The notes beneath the pieces are model-generated. The model was not told the DNA's origin, ran no database searches, and was given only the letters and a program-made list of their open reading frames with translations. This document shows positions 45,316 to 55,236 of a stretch of 64,000 nucleotides of DNA, one piece after another. Position 1 is the stretch's first letter, and each line of letters opens with the position of its first letter. Location of the stretch: positions 5,704,001 through 5,768,000 of the forward strand of contig OX637338.1 of the NCBI GenBank assembly GCA_951799405.1, read 5' to 3'. Origin of the DNA: Agapetus fuscipes. Lineage: Eukaryota; Arthropoda; Insecta; Trichoptera; Glossosomatidae. The position numbers and the translations under genes were made by a program.

Positions 45316-46185
45316 ACCCTGCTTGAGCATTCAACTAATTGGTTAGCGGAAGGTTATCCCTGTATATTAAAAAGAAAAATCAGATACGTTAGTTATGCTG
45401 CTTTTTATAAGGCATAATAAATTAAACTTGAATTTACTTATTGACTCCCTCGATTCCAGCACCCTAAATCAGTTTCTTATTTCGTATCTGAAATGTTTTA
45501 CAATGATATTTATACATCCTGACTTATCAAATGCTATATAGGACAAAGCAAATCGAGTGTCTATCGCCCCGGGGTTGGTGTCAATTTGCTTGAAGGATCC
45601 ACCCGAAGTACCAACCAACCCTGGCCCATCATCTTGACTGGAGACCCCTTCGGAAGCCCTCCTCTTCTGCCTGACGACCCACGAAGACTTCCTCCCCTGT
45701 CACCTTTGATCTCGAGACCCTTCTTTCTTATACATACTAGCAGTATTTTGAATTTCAAAGACACTTAATACCGTTCAAGGGATTTGAATCCAGACGATTT
45801 GTACTCGGCAAACAAAGTATCAACCCCACAAAAAAAAATTGCGTCAGACAAGAAAAAAATGTAAAATTTTTATAGTATGTTTTTTAGTAAAAACAACTCA
45901 TTAAAATTTGATCAAAAGCTTATGATTTAATAAAGAGTTTAAAGGCTTTTCAATAAGCATTTTTTAAATTAATTTTAATGATTTCGCGTAACATTTTCTT
46001 TATTTTTTTTTTTGTAAGAAAGATATTCAATTTCTCCCTCGTGGCCTGAAAATCTGGAAAAGCGTATCAAAGCCGGTTTAAAAATACTTAATAATAACCA
46101 ATATTCCAACAAGGAAGTGCGCGTTTCTTGTATAGCCTCATTTTTACTGGCGAGCTTCCCTCGGATATTATTTTATTAAAATTTA
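45316..46185. other. Unannotated; GC-rich proline-coding patch at 45560-45770
   Basis: 45560-45770 is GC-rich; a plus frame reads STNQPWPIILTGDPFGSPP and LPDDPRRLPPLSPLI. It has no ATG of its own and no splice signals I trust. Could be a fragment of a transposon gag-like region or a real exon; unassigned. Remainder AT-rich. Confidence 0.3.
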
Positions 46186-46400
46186 CTGAGGCCTGGAACC
46201 GAATTAGCGCCCAGCTAAGGCTCTCATTATCCTTTGATTAAAATTCCCCTTCTTGTGTGTAATAATATTTATTAATGAAGATAAAGTGTCTTTAATTAAG
46301 AGCCAAATAGTTGGTTTCTAGACCGCTTCTTCCCTCATGAAATATTCATTTGTATTTCCACAATCGGGTACATCATATTCAAACGCTCTTCCAGAATACT
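46186..46400. promoter_or_regulatory. Candidate enhancer with TCF, homeodomain and POU-like motifs
   Basis: CCTTTGAT (TCF/LEF-like) at 46231, TTAATTAA at 46292 and ATATTCAT at 46342 lie in single-copy sequence with balanced composition and no open frame. The density of developmental transcription-factor motifs is suggestive only. Confidence 0.25.
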
Positions 46401-46447
46401 TTGCTTTTTATGACTAAAAATAGAAATACACACAGCGATACGCATAT

Positions 46448-46512
46448 GTATAATAATCTATAATCTAAGTTACAAAGATATGTTAGCATTTAAGATTCAT
46501 ATAAATTTATAA
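46448..46512 (-). mobile_element. R3 fragment
   Basis: TATAATCTAAGTTACAAAGA and TTAGCATTTAAGATTCATAT are the tail-proximal R3 sequence on the minus strand. Confidence 0.6.
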
Positions 46513-46725
46513 TGTTTATTCTGCAGGTACAAAATGATATTATCGTAAGTTCTTCCTCGGAACCAGAATATAATCTGTCTTCGTTCTAGCGTGACAGTTA
46601 CTTCTGTTTTTAGTAAACAAAACACGTATTTAACCACGCTAGCGACGTACCAACTTTGGTTCTAATTTTTCATTTACATTTCAGAAGCATCTTGCAAGCC
46701 ATATTTTGTATCTCTTGAGCGTTCT

Positions 46726-46850
46726 ATACCCCATGTAGGTACAATACTTCGCGTTTAAACCTAATCATAGCGCTTACCAAAAATGTAAGGAAACTAAAAC
46801 AGTGCTATGAGTGAGCGTTAGAGTTTCCACACATACTCAAGACATAATAT
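46726..46850. mobile_element. MITE-D copy
   Basis: Left CGCGTTTAAACCTAATCATA and GCGCTTACCAAAAATG, core ACTAAAACAGTGCTATGAGT, right GAGTTTCCACACATACTCAA. The right terminal arm is truncated just before a SINE-A. Confidence 0.75.
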
Positions 46851-46861
46851 TAGGACGATTT

Positions 46862-47108
46862 ATTTGGTGAGCGCTGTTTTTTGTGTTTCTCAAGAGCCCT
46901 GTGCGGGTTTGATCGTCGCTGTAGAAAGCGCCGATTCGCAAGCAAGACCAGCATTTAATTAAGAGAAGATTGGATTTTAGATTAATTATTTTTTCAACCC
47001 AGCAATGAGCACATTTGAAAAATGATATATGTTTTCGTGCTCTGCCATGATTCGAACCCACTACCTTCCAATCACGAGTCCAAAGTGTTATCCACTGGGA
47101 CAAGACCA
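46862..47108 (-). mobile_element. SINE-A, diverged
   Basis: GAGCCCTGTGCGGGTTTGAT, CAACCCAGCAATGAGCAC and a head reading (plus strand) GATTCGAACCCACTACCTTC with CCACTGGGACAAGACC. It lacks the central CAGCCTTACAGCAACTGGGT block. Confidence 0.8.
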
Positions 47109-47224
47109 GTCTGCTTACTTACATACTATGTAAGGGAATTGCATTATTACTTGTACGTATAATTCCAGATGACGCGAATATCTCATCAAATATCCGAGAC
47201 CACCGTGGTCGCGTACTTCCGCTA

Positions 47225-47489
47225 AACATTGCGAATACCTCGCATAAATAAAGCACCTACAAGTACACGGGTTGGCCTAATTATTTCCGCTTGCAGCTTC
47301 TTCTGGCTGAGTTTGGCCGTATTCACTTATTCCGAGGCGCGGTTTCAATCCCGCACGGGCAAGTTTCCCGCGCTAAGACGTGAGCTAGCGACTAACTTGA
47401 GTTTTACTTTGGCTGACCGGCCGGTGTGGAAAAGACATGTGAAGGTACCGGCTGACTTGGCGGGGCGATATGAGAGTTTAAGCAATTGA
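47225..47489 (+). other. Open frame with hydrophobic segment, no ATG
   Basis: An 86-codon frame reads a hydrophobic run VGLIISACSFFWLSLAVF followed by a basic C-terminal half (WKRHVKVPADLAGRYESL). The first in-frame codon usable as a start is TTG and there is no ATG. AATAAA occurs just past the stop. The region is CpG-rich. It may be a coincidence of GC-rich single-copy sequence; I do not call a gene. Confidence 0.15.
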
Positions 47490-47814
47490 AAATAAAATTC
47501 AGACACTAAGGTGGAATAGATATTAACTTTTAATAGTAATCTATTCCAGCAACTTTCAATTGAATTTTCAAGTTCACCCCACACTAACGACCGATAAATT
47601 TAAAGCGTCATTTTTTATATAGTACCATTCAAATTTCGTAGCTTCTATTTGAATAACTTTGATTCAAGTTCAAAATTATAATAGATACGTACAATTTATT
47701 AGTGCTTTGAAATAGAATTTATAGTTTTTTAATCCTTTGTACCTACTAGCATAATTATTCATTATCGATCTGTCAGCCTTAAAAACGCAGTAGGATGCAT
47801 CGTTTATTTCACCT
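47490..47814. other. Unannotated AT-rich sequence
   Basis: No repeat or gene seen. Confidence 0.4.
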
Positions 47815-48160
47815 AGTAAATATTGGGTGATGAACGAGTGTGGTATAAAAGAGAATATGAGAATGAAAGTACAAAAAAGCGCGATGAGATGGTTTGGACA
47901 TCTTGAGAAAATAAATGATGAACGACTTACGAAGAAAGTGTATAGAGGAAATATCAGAGGAAAGCGTCGAAAGAGAAGACCGAGGAGAGAATGGATAGAC
48001 CAAATAGTAAAGATTACGAAATAATGGAACCTTCAGAGTGAGAATAAGAGAAGAGTATGTATGAAGAAAGTGATAATGCAAGAGTAGAAAAATGTGGAGA
48101 CCCATCTGCGGAGGTACCCGCCACCCCTAGTGGATCGGCGGCAGAATATAGTACAGCTTA
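47815..48160 (+). pseudogene. LINE-R reverse transcriptase C-terminus, broken
   Basis: The frame reads MNECGIKENMRMKVQKSAMR, WFGHLEKINDERLTKKVYRG and REWIDQIVKITK, then a stop interrupts what should continue as WNLQSENKRRVCMKK (present downstream in the same frame). This is the C-terminal domain of RTE-type LINE polymerases. The 3' end CCACCCCTAGTGGATCGGCG is followed by a decayed GTACAG tail. 5' truncated. Confidence 0.85.
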
Positions 48161-48744
48161 AAATAGTGAATTTAGTAAAATTCTCTCGTTGTTTCTGTGT
48201 GAACAGTCTTAAAAATGTCCTATCCTACAATAGGTATTATTAAACTTTCATACTGAAATTTCTTCTCAAGTACGTGGCCAGTTTCTTGTGGGATATTTAT
48301 ATCTCAAACTTCGCATCCAAGATGGTGTCAGCCTGCAAAAGCTGTCACCTAACCAACTTCTCTTGTACGACTTGCAAGTTTTACATTTGCATCCCGCTCC
48401 ACACCACCTGCATGCGCGCATTTCACATGCTGCACCGATGACGTATTAAATATTAATCCGGTGCTGCCATCGTCCAAGTTTTATCGCCTGCACACCATAA
48501 AATCTCCACTGCGACATCAATCCCAGTGCGCGTGATGCAAGTACGTTATTTATTCATTGATCGATGACTGCAAATGCGGGACAATCGTGCCGAATGTGAA
48601 TGAGGACATGCCGGTCTTAAATATTCAATAGATTCTGTGCATTCGATCAAGCAGGTAAATTTATTTTGTTGTAATGTTCCTTTGTTGCTTTGCATAGAGA
48701 AGAAATAACACAAAGACCGTTTTGTATGAAAGTACCAAATAATA
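48161..48744. other. Unique sequence
   Basis: 48380-48560 is GC-richer, with ATTAATCCGG (Otx/bicoid-like core) and CCATAAAA. No gene or repeat; possibly regulatory. Confidence 0.3.
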
Positions 48745-48980
48745 CAAAGACAATTCGTCCCCTCAGTGCTTGATTGGCTTATCTACCATTTGATTAAATG
48801 ATTACCTTTCAATGAAATTGACTTGAGAATCACATTTTCCACAATCTGAGCTATGAAAAAAACGTAAAACACGATAATGTGAGATGTTTTGAATATTTTT
48901 GAAATCAATTTCCAGTTTAAATAAGACACATACACACATTGCTCATGTGAAATGACAGAAGATAAACAAGCACTAAGGAG
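48745..48980 (+). repeat. Dispersed repeat F, copy 1
   Basis: It aligns with 61335-61590 in the same orientation: CAGTGCTTGATTGGCTTATC, TCAATGAAATTGACTTGAGA, CACAATCTGAGCTATGAAAA, and AAACAAGCACTAAG. LINE-Z follows directly, so repeat F might be part of a longer element; the 61-kb copy does not show the LINE-Z part. Confidence 0.7.
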
Positions 48981-49053
48981 ACGAATTAAATTTTTAAAGA
49001 AGATTTTTTTTAAGGTTATGTTGCTTTCATATACTTCAATGTTATTTATTATT

Positions 49054-49275
49054 TATATACGGGCCAACATGCTGACCTGGGGATTTCTGGGACGGGAGGA
49101 CTCTACACTATGTGAGTGTGGAGCTCAGCAAACTATGGAGCACCTGCGGTGTTGTCCCTCCTGTCCGACAAGCTGCTCCATGGATGATCTCTTTGCGGGA
49201 AACCAAAGAGCTGTAGACATTGCTCGTTACTGGGCCAATACGGTGTGAAGCTGACACGAAGAAGAAGAAGATTAT
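49054..49275 (+). pseudogene. LINE-Z C-terminal zinc knuckle with (GAA)n tail
   Basis: The frame reads RANMLTWGFLGREDSTLCEC, then GAQQTMEHLRCCPSCP, ending VDIARYWANTV and stop. The C.C...T..H...C.. pattern is the zinc-binding end found after the reverse transcriptase in several arthropod LINEs. A GAAGAAGAAGAAG tail follows. Only about 65 codons remain. Confidence 0.8.
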
Positions 49276-49282
49276 TTATATT

Positions 49283-49420
49283 CCTCGACTTACAGGTAGG
49301 TATGAGGCTGACCACCCATACTGTAAAATACATTTCACTTTACCAATGTCACCCCTGTTTCAGGGAAAGTCGGCAAAATTGCAGGATTTATGTTCAATTG
49401 AGGTTTGAAAAAATAACTGG
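49283..49420 (+). mobile_element. R3 fragment (tail-distal part)
   Basis: CGACTTACAGGTAGGTATGA, CTGACCACCCATACTGTAAA and CAATGTCACCCCTGTTTCAG match R3. It breaks off after TGAGGTTTGAAAA without the GATTA tail. It abuts the LINE-Z tail. Confidence 0.8.
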
Positions 49421-50243
49421 TCACCCTCGTCTCAGAATTCATACGCTTTTTTGTGGATCACAGATTGTAAGATCTAAATCACAAGAGAAAGAATTAATTA
49501 ATCACATCTCATTAACTTTAATCTCTAACGATTTCCCTACACATCTATTAATTTCGTTAATCTCTGCACTTGATATATAAGCCTTGAGTTTTTGTTGGTC
49601 GCCAGACTAGTAAATCAACTATTTAAAAGCTCGTTAGGCATCTGTGTTTTATGTGGGGATAATTTATTTTCATTTGTTTTCTTCTCGAATGCCCTTTTTG
49701 TCCGGCCAAGTTTTCCTTTGTGATAAATGCGAACCAGAGAACGACCATGTCGTATTTTTTCGGTTTCGCCCTAATCTATTTATTATGTTTGCTTCATTAA
49801 ATTAATTTACATTTCATTTCGTCCTCTGCCCTTTTCTCTGTCCTCACCGCGGCCTTAATGCTACGAGAAAAAGACATTTATTTTTTCAACAAACTTTTCT
49901 TGCAAACTGGCCGTGTATTTTTATAGCTGTGTCAATATACATTGTACATTATATTAATAATGATTAAATATTTTAATTATGTTTGTCTTTCCAAAACACT
50001 GTTTTTTGTTTTAACTTTGAGTTTGTGTATTTACACCATATAATTACTACCTCCATGATTTACACAGTGAAAAAATATTTTTTGAGAAGAATAAAAGAAA
50101 TATTTAAAAAGGCAGTTTTTTTTATTCACAACGGAGCATTTATTATTCCCTCCATTTTTTTTGACTAGGGATAATAATAATAATTAATAATCAATTGTAG
50201 AAATGGTACCTATTCTTTAAATTCTCAAAAGTATTACTGAGTT
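49421..50243. other. Unique sequence
   Basis: 49660-49900 (GGGGATAATTTATTTTCATT, CCTTTGTGATAAATGCGAAC) has enhancer-like character. No gene supported; small frames are AT-rich. Confidence 0.3.
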
Positions 50244-50251
50244 GACTGCGG

Positions 50252-50477
50252 AGTGGCGAAGCGTGCCATACAATTCGATTCCCATCGGCTTCCCTTTTAA
50301 AATGAGGCAACAAAGTAGTTAAAAAATATAGGCACAAAGTAAAAAAATACATTTAAAACCAAAGAAACAATACGTATTTTTCCCATTGAAACCATGCAGT
50401 CTACTGTATTATCATGTTTGCCTCATTTTAAAAGGGAAACCGATGGGAATCGAGTTGTATGGCACCCTTCGCCACTA
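50252..50477. mobile_element. MITE-H: hAT-like element with 8-bp target duplication
   Basis: Inverted arms of about 60 bp (AGTGGCGAAGCGTGCCATAC... and ...GTATGGCACCCTTCGCCACT) include a shared CCCTTTTAAAATGAGGCAA. Identical GACTGCGG at 50244-50251 and 50478-50485 flank the element. An 8-bp duplication and a (T)AGTGGCG terminus are hallmarks of the hAT superfamily. No transposase is encoded, so it is non-autonomous. Confidence 0.85.
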
Positions 50478-50485
50478 GACTGCGG

Positions 50486-51179
50486 ACTATGACTGGATAG
50501 TAGTCGAAAGCGCTCGGGCGCTATGTACACTAATTTTAGATCACATTGAAATTAACTTTGTAGAAGTGAATATTCTTTCCGTAAATGTGCAAAGACATAT
50601 AAAGTATTTAAACAAAAATGTCTTGAATAACCAGAATAACTTACTTCTCTCAAAAGGAAGTAATTTCATTCTAACCCGAAAAAGTTTTAACTACTTCTAT
50701 CACGCCTGTTTTATTCCTCTCTGTCCACACTTCTCAGTCTTTATTTGTTCCTCTCCCCTTTTCCATTCTCTCACGCCGGGAACAAATAAAAATAATAACG
50801 CCCATTCGCATGTAATGTACCGTATAAAGCTCTTGCCGGAGTGCCATTTGAATGTGCCTTTTGTTGTGCGACCTTGACACGATAATATTTTGAATTAATA
50901 ACCTCGCGCTTAGCGTTGCAGGGTCCGGCGATGAATAATCAAGGAAGGAGATTTTGTACGTTGCATTTCGTGTGCCTGGTTCAGACGGACCCATCTCTTT
51001 AGTACTGAGTATCTAGTGCCATAGTGACCTTAAATTTCCAGCATAGACTGCATGAGAGTAAAGCCTGCAAAATGCATTTTCAGTTGGACAAAATACAAAA
51101 ATAACTATAGTAAAAATTGTTAATTTTGTTATTGCATGAAAAGTAACCAGTAAAATCGATGTAATATATTGCACTTATT
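50486..51179. other. Unannotated sequence
   Basis: A 103-codon plus frame (50566-50877) and 86-codon minus frame (50734-50994) lack domains. No repeat recognised. Confidence 0.4.
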
Positions 51180-51690
51180 TGTACGTCTATAATAAATTAT
51201 TATCTAAGTTGCAAGGATACATTTACATTTTAAATGCATACCGACCAACAGACATGTCGCTGCCTTAGTTCTTGTTTACCGTATACGCCATTGAGAAAAT
51301 TTTACATGAGCAATGTTTGTATGTGTACTGGACCAATGTGTCTTATAAAAACAAGAAATTTATTGAAAAAATATTTACAAGAACTCTCACATTATCGAGT
51401 TACGGTTTTTCTTAGCTCAGATTGTGTAAAATTTGATTCATAAGACAACTGCATGAAAAAGTCATATTTGACAAGATTGGCGTATACGGTAAACAAGAAC
51501 TGGGGGAGCGATGTGTTAGTTCGCGCTTAAAAATGCTGAGTGTGCACTTACGAATTAAAATCCAAACCTCAAATGAACATAAGCCCTACAATTTTTGTCG
51601 ACCTTCGCTGCGACAGGGATGACATTGGCAAAGTGAACCATTTTTTACAGTATGAGTTGGCAGCCTCATACCAACATATAAATCAAGGAA
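51180..51690 (-). mobile_element. R3 element interrupted by MITE-N
   Basis: The tail-proximal part (51190-51257) and the remainder (51511-51690: GTTAGTTCGCGCTTAAAAAT, CTTCGCTGCGACAGGGATGA, CAGTATGAGTTGGCAGCCTC) join to a normal R3 once the 253-bp insert and one ATGT are removed. Confidence 0.85.
51258..51510. mobile_element. MITE-N, 253 bp with 4-bp target duplication
   Basis: Inverted ends CGCTGCCTTAGTTCTTGTTT and CGCTCCCCCAGTTCTTGTTT continue as TACCGTATACGCCA on both sides, about 33 bp. ATGT flanks both ends (51254-51257, 51511-51514). The interior has no transposase; a 69-codon frame crosses the left end. The superfamily is not clear from a 4-bp duplication. Confidence 0.85.
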
Positions 51691-52650
51691 TTTTATCTAA
51701 TACTAAACCTAATTTTTCTTCTTTATCTTAATGCTTATTAAGAGATTTTAATCGCTGGTATTCCCCACTCGCCTGAAAAAATTATACATTTTCTTTCACT
51801 TGGCGTTAAGTACATGCCTACACGCAAAGGATGGCGGCTCGTGCACCCACCCACCTACTAATGCATTAGTACTCGACTCGTTTGAACTCCCCATCAACAC
51901 TAAATCATCCCACGCTAACATGAAAGAGCTCCCCCCTATATTTTTTTCTTGAATGCTGATTTTTCCCCCGTTGTTATCTTTTCAGTCATATCATTTTTCT
52001 TTCTCATTTGAACATGCAAATACACAATGAAAATATAAACAAACAATTTCTCGTGTACGTAATGGGAAAACTTCACTAGGTTATAATTCATTTCGACTCT
52101 CGTGAAAAAGAAATACTACAACATTTGGTTTGCTCGAAAAAACTTTCATGCACTTTTTTCTGAAGTCTGTTTGCTTTTCAATACAAATATTGGGGTAGCA
52201 ATTTTGTATCCCGCGTATCGGATTTTAAAAATAGTATTTTTTTGTATTTGAGTTTTGACGTTTGCTACCTACCTGAATACATATGTAACATGAAGTATCG
52301 ATCTTTTTTTTTTCAGGAAAAACCTTCATCTTTATAAATTACGGAATTTCACTACTTCATTTGAGCATGTTTAGTATTGTTTTATTGTTTGGTAAGGGAG
52401 CAGTCTCACAAAACGTCAAGAATGTTTTTTTTTTTTGTAATCCGATCGAAATCAAACTTCACAGGAACCATTCAGAGAATATTTTACATGTTTCCTGAAA
52501 ATTAAAAAAAAAAGTCATTGAGCGTTTTAGAAGTTCACAGGGTACACACATACTTGGGTCAATTCAATCAATTTTATATATCAGATTTCTCTGATGCATT
52601 TCGTCATATAGATAATAGTTCTTTGCAATTTAGATTATAGATTATATATA
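51691..52650. other. Unannotated; MITE-D remnant near 52515-52560
   Basis: AAAGTCATTGAGCGTTTTAG and CACATACTTGGG near 52520-52558 look like half of a MITE-D. Otherwise AT-rich with long T runs and no gene. Confidence 0.4.
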
Positions 52651-52855
52651 CCTTAAAGGTTAAACTAAATAAGTGACGTATGAAGCTAACATTGGTTACT
52701 CAGATTAATGCACCTTTTTCTTATATTCTACGAGAAAACATTAAAAGAGTGAAAATCCTGTAGTTAAGAAGTTTTTCATGGACATTTCCTTATGATTAAT
52801 GTTTTATCCACGATTGCTCTAATCAGTGAATCAGCACTTATTCAGTTTTACCTGT
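52651..52855 (+). repeat. Dispersed repeat E, copy 2
   Basis: Pairs with 3563-3795: TGCACCTTTTTCTTATATTC, TACGAGAAAACATTAAAAGA, CCACGATTGCTCTAATCAGT and GAATCAGCACTTATTCAGTT. Boundaries are estimates from where similarity stops. Confidence 0.7.
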
Positions 52856-53067
52856 AAGGTGACGATATATTGTCTTCAGTTTGTAATCGTGAACATAAAA
52901 TTACGATACAATAGACTCGCTAATTTTTCTGCTAACATTTTAATTGTCCTGATTGCAGTGCATCGCAAACAAAACCATTAGCACCCTCTCGCTAAGCAAA
53001 TCGTGACGGTGTCATGGCGGCCGCTAAATTACTAACAAAAAAACATCACGTAAAAATATCGTATTAC

Positions 53068-53212
53068 AGAAAACTTCAACCATACCGTTTTATATTTTTT
53101 TAAAAACTAGTTTGAAAATTAAACAGCGTCTCAACTGAGCGTTTTAGTTTTCGTACAGTTTTGGTGAAATGTTACGGTGAGTGTAATAGTAAAACTTTAT
53201 ACTTGGGGTACG
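53068..53212. mobile_element. MITE-D copy
   Basis: AAACTTCAACCATACCGTTT, core AATTAAACAGCGTCTCAACT and GAGCGTTTTAGTTTTCGTAC, right end AAACTTTATACTTGGGGTA. Confidence 0.8.
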
Positions 53213-53472
53213 CGTACACGTAATGCGAGTAAAAAAAAATCTTTTTTGTTATCGTATCACGCGATTCGTGAATCACATCAAAATTACAGTTTCTCTCGGG
53301 CTCCACTTTTTCATATTACGCAACATATATATTTTTTGAGAATTCAAACATCATATTTAATAAAGTCTCGAGACGTAGGAAAATATATATCGTGAGTTCA
53401 TAGGATTCTTTGCGTCATGGAGGAAGTACGTCTATTATTTAAACTTATATTTCGAGATAAAAAAAAAATAGG

Positions 53473-53685
53473 AAACGCAGTTAAGCTTCACATGCAGTGT
53501 ACTTTCTTGCCGCATTATCCGCGAAGGGGTCGCATGTGGCGAGTGGAACAGTTTATTTTTAAAGGTAAGATAGCCAGCCTGACGCGAACCACTTCAATCA
53601 AAGCGGGGGTTTCCCAGCTCCTGAAGGGGCTGGTACACATTTCGTGTGAAGGCTGAGTAAACACTAAAAAATACCGGGCCTTTAA
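53473..53685 (-). mobile_element. SINE-B, head missing
   Basis: TTCTTGCCGCATTATCCGCG, GGGTCGCATGTGGCGAGTGG and TTTCCCAGCTCCTGAAGGGG. The tRNA-like head and proximal body are absent: a 5'-truncated copy. Confidence 0.85.
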
Positions 53686-53802
53686 CTGCTACATTTTATA
53701 GGCATTTTACAATCCTCATCATTTGAAAAGCCATCAGATTGATTTGATTGTGGCGTTTATATTAAGAGCATCCGTAATGAGGCATTACTTCATGCAGTTT
53801 CG

Positions 53803-54225
53803 GATAAAGACCACTGGGGGCCCTGGTGCGGGGAAAGTCATGGGGTCCCACATCTCCCTCCTCCCCCCCTTCATCATCGCCTACCATAAAAAAACTACAA
53901 TTATCGCTAAAACTAATCGGAGTACTGATTACTGAATCCAGTCCAATTTTATTTCCTTTGAAGCATTTTTTTTTAATTTCCTGAAGCTCTGATTCCTTAC
54001 ACTTTGGATATCAATCCATGTCGAAGCTTGCTAGCGATTTACGAAAGAACTTCATAGATAAAAAGAAATCACAGTTCACATTATTTTTGGACACGAATCG
54101 CTATCTCGTCGCCTTAAGGTCGTAAGGAATTTAGCATAATAAAGCTACTGGGGGGCTTCTAGGACGCGGGGGCTCTGGTTCGGCCGCACCGTTAGAACCA
54201 CCCTTAGTCCGGCCCTGACTTCTTG
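53803..54225 (-). repeat. Dispersed repeat I, copy without MITE
   Basis: The reverse complement matches 9126-9775 at both ends. Its GAACCAGAGCCCCCGCGTCC shows the site uninterrupted where MITE-F sits in the other copy. The interior differs greatly in length and sequence, so only the ends are securely homologous. Confidence 0.65.
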
Positions 54226-54535
54226 TATACGCAGCATCAAAATGCATGTGCAGCGCTAGCGTACAAGTGAACGCCACCGTATTTGTATCCAGTTTAACCA
54301 GCAAGATCCACGACGCAGATAACCAGGTCCAATAAAAACTGTTGGACGGATGTGATGCAAGGCTGGGATTTCAAATGATTATTTTAATATGTACCTAGAT
54401 CGTTGCCACGATACTAATTCGATTCAATTAAAAGTCTAAAGCACTCCATTACAAAACGTATTTTTTTTATATTTTAAATGATACATGAGAATGTTGGATT
54501 TTAGAATTTTTTAGAATGTTAATAAAAAAATAAGG

Positions 54536-54789
54536 TTTGTGAAGAGGAATGCAATTCACCAACCTATTTTTCCTGGCCGGAAACAGGTATTATACCAGCA
54601 ATTAATAATTCATATTTTTTTTATATTTTAATGACTTATTAATAAATAACTACCCCATGACATATGATATGTTGAACAAGGGTCAAAGTTATTGTCGATA
54701 TGACATGGCGCAGATGGGGTTTGAACCGGCGTTAGTGTGAATAACGCAAATTCGAGTTCCAACGCCATAACCCATTGACCATCCCAGCG
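54536..54789 (-). mobile_element. SINE-S (serine-tRNA-like), copy 1
   Basis: On the minus strand the head reads GCTGGGATGGTCAATGGGTT, ATGGCGTTGGAACTCGAA, then a B box CCGGTTCAAACCCC. TTAAGGCGTTGGACTCGAAAT-type sequence is diagnostic of serine tRNA (CGA), including its long variable arm. The body shares TTGTCGATATGACATGG and AACTACCCCATG blocks with the 61.8-kb copy. Confidence 0.75.
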
Positions 54790-54879
54790 ACGATGCTATA
54801 TTCGTTTTATCTTCGTTTGTATTTTTTTAATGAAAATTTTATCTCTTACATCCTTGGACTGTTTCACTTCTTCGATTGT

Positions 54880-54990
54880 TTTGATAGTCCATATGTGTAA
54901 GCGCAAAATTATACGTGTCTGCTTATGAGAATGCATGAAATATGAAACATAAGTGTAATGTATCTTTGCAACTTAGATTATAGATGGATT
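54880..54990 (+). mobile_element. R3 fragment (tail-proximal)
   Basis: TAAGCGCAAAATTATACGTG, TGCTTATGAGAATGCATGAA and CTTTGCAACTTAGATTATAG mark the tail-proximal part of R3. Confidence 0.75.
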
Positions 54991-55129
54991 ATAGAACAAA
55001 TGGTTATCTAATTTAACTAGTTATTATGTTTTCGTAATTGAGAAGTAACCTATTCATTTTGTCCGCACCCCACACGATGATGACCTATAAGGAGAATGTG
55101 TACTAAAGATGGTGTATTCTTGTTTACAG

Positions 55130-55231
55130 ATTGGGTGTCGTCTCACAAGTGACAGATGCGGTCCAACAATGACGCACGATAATCAAGATAGCTCCAGCCT
55201 GGAGGAGAAAGCTCGTCCACACAACTCTGTT
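55130..55231 (+). CDS. Candidate internal coding exon, 34 codons
   Basis: A branch-point-like TACTAAA (55101-55107) and acceptor TATTCTTGTTTACAG (ending 55129) are followed by 102 bases and the donor GTT/GTAAGT at 55232. One frame is open throughout, encoding IGCRLTSDRCGPTMTHDNQD and SSSLEEKARPHNSV; it is a whole number of codons, so splicing would be phase 0-0. ATGACGCACGAT inside it (55169) could serve as a start if the exon is partly 5' untranslated. Composition is distinctly less AT-rich than the flanks. No family is recognised. It is the best gene candidate in the window, but rests on splice signals and an open frame alone. Confidence 0.4.
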
Positions 55232-55236
55232 GTAAG

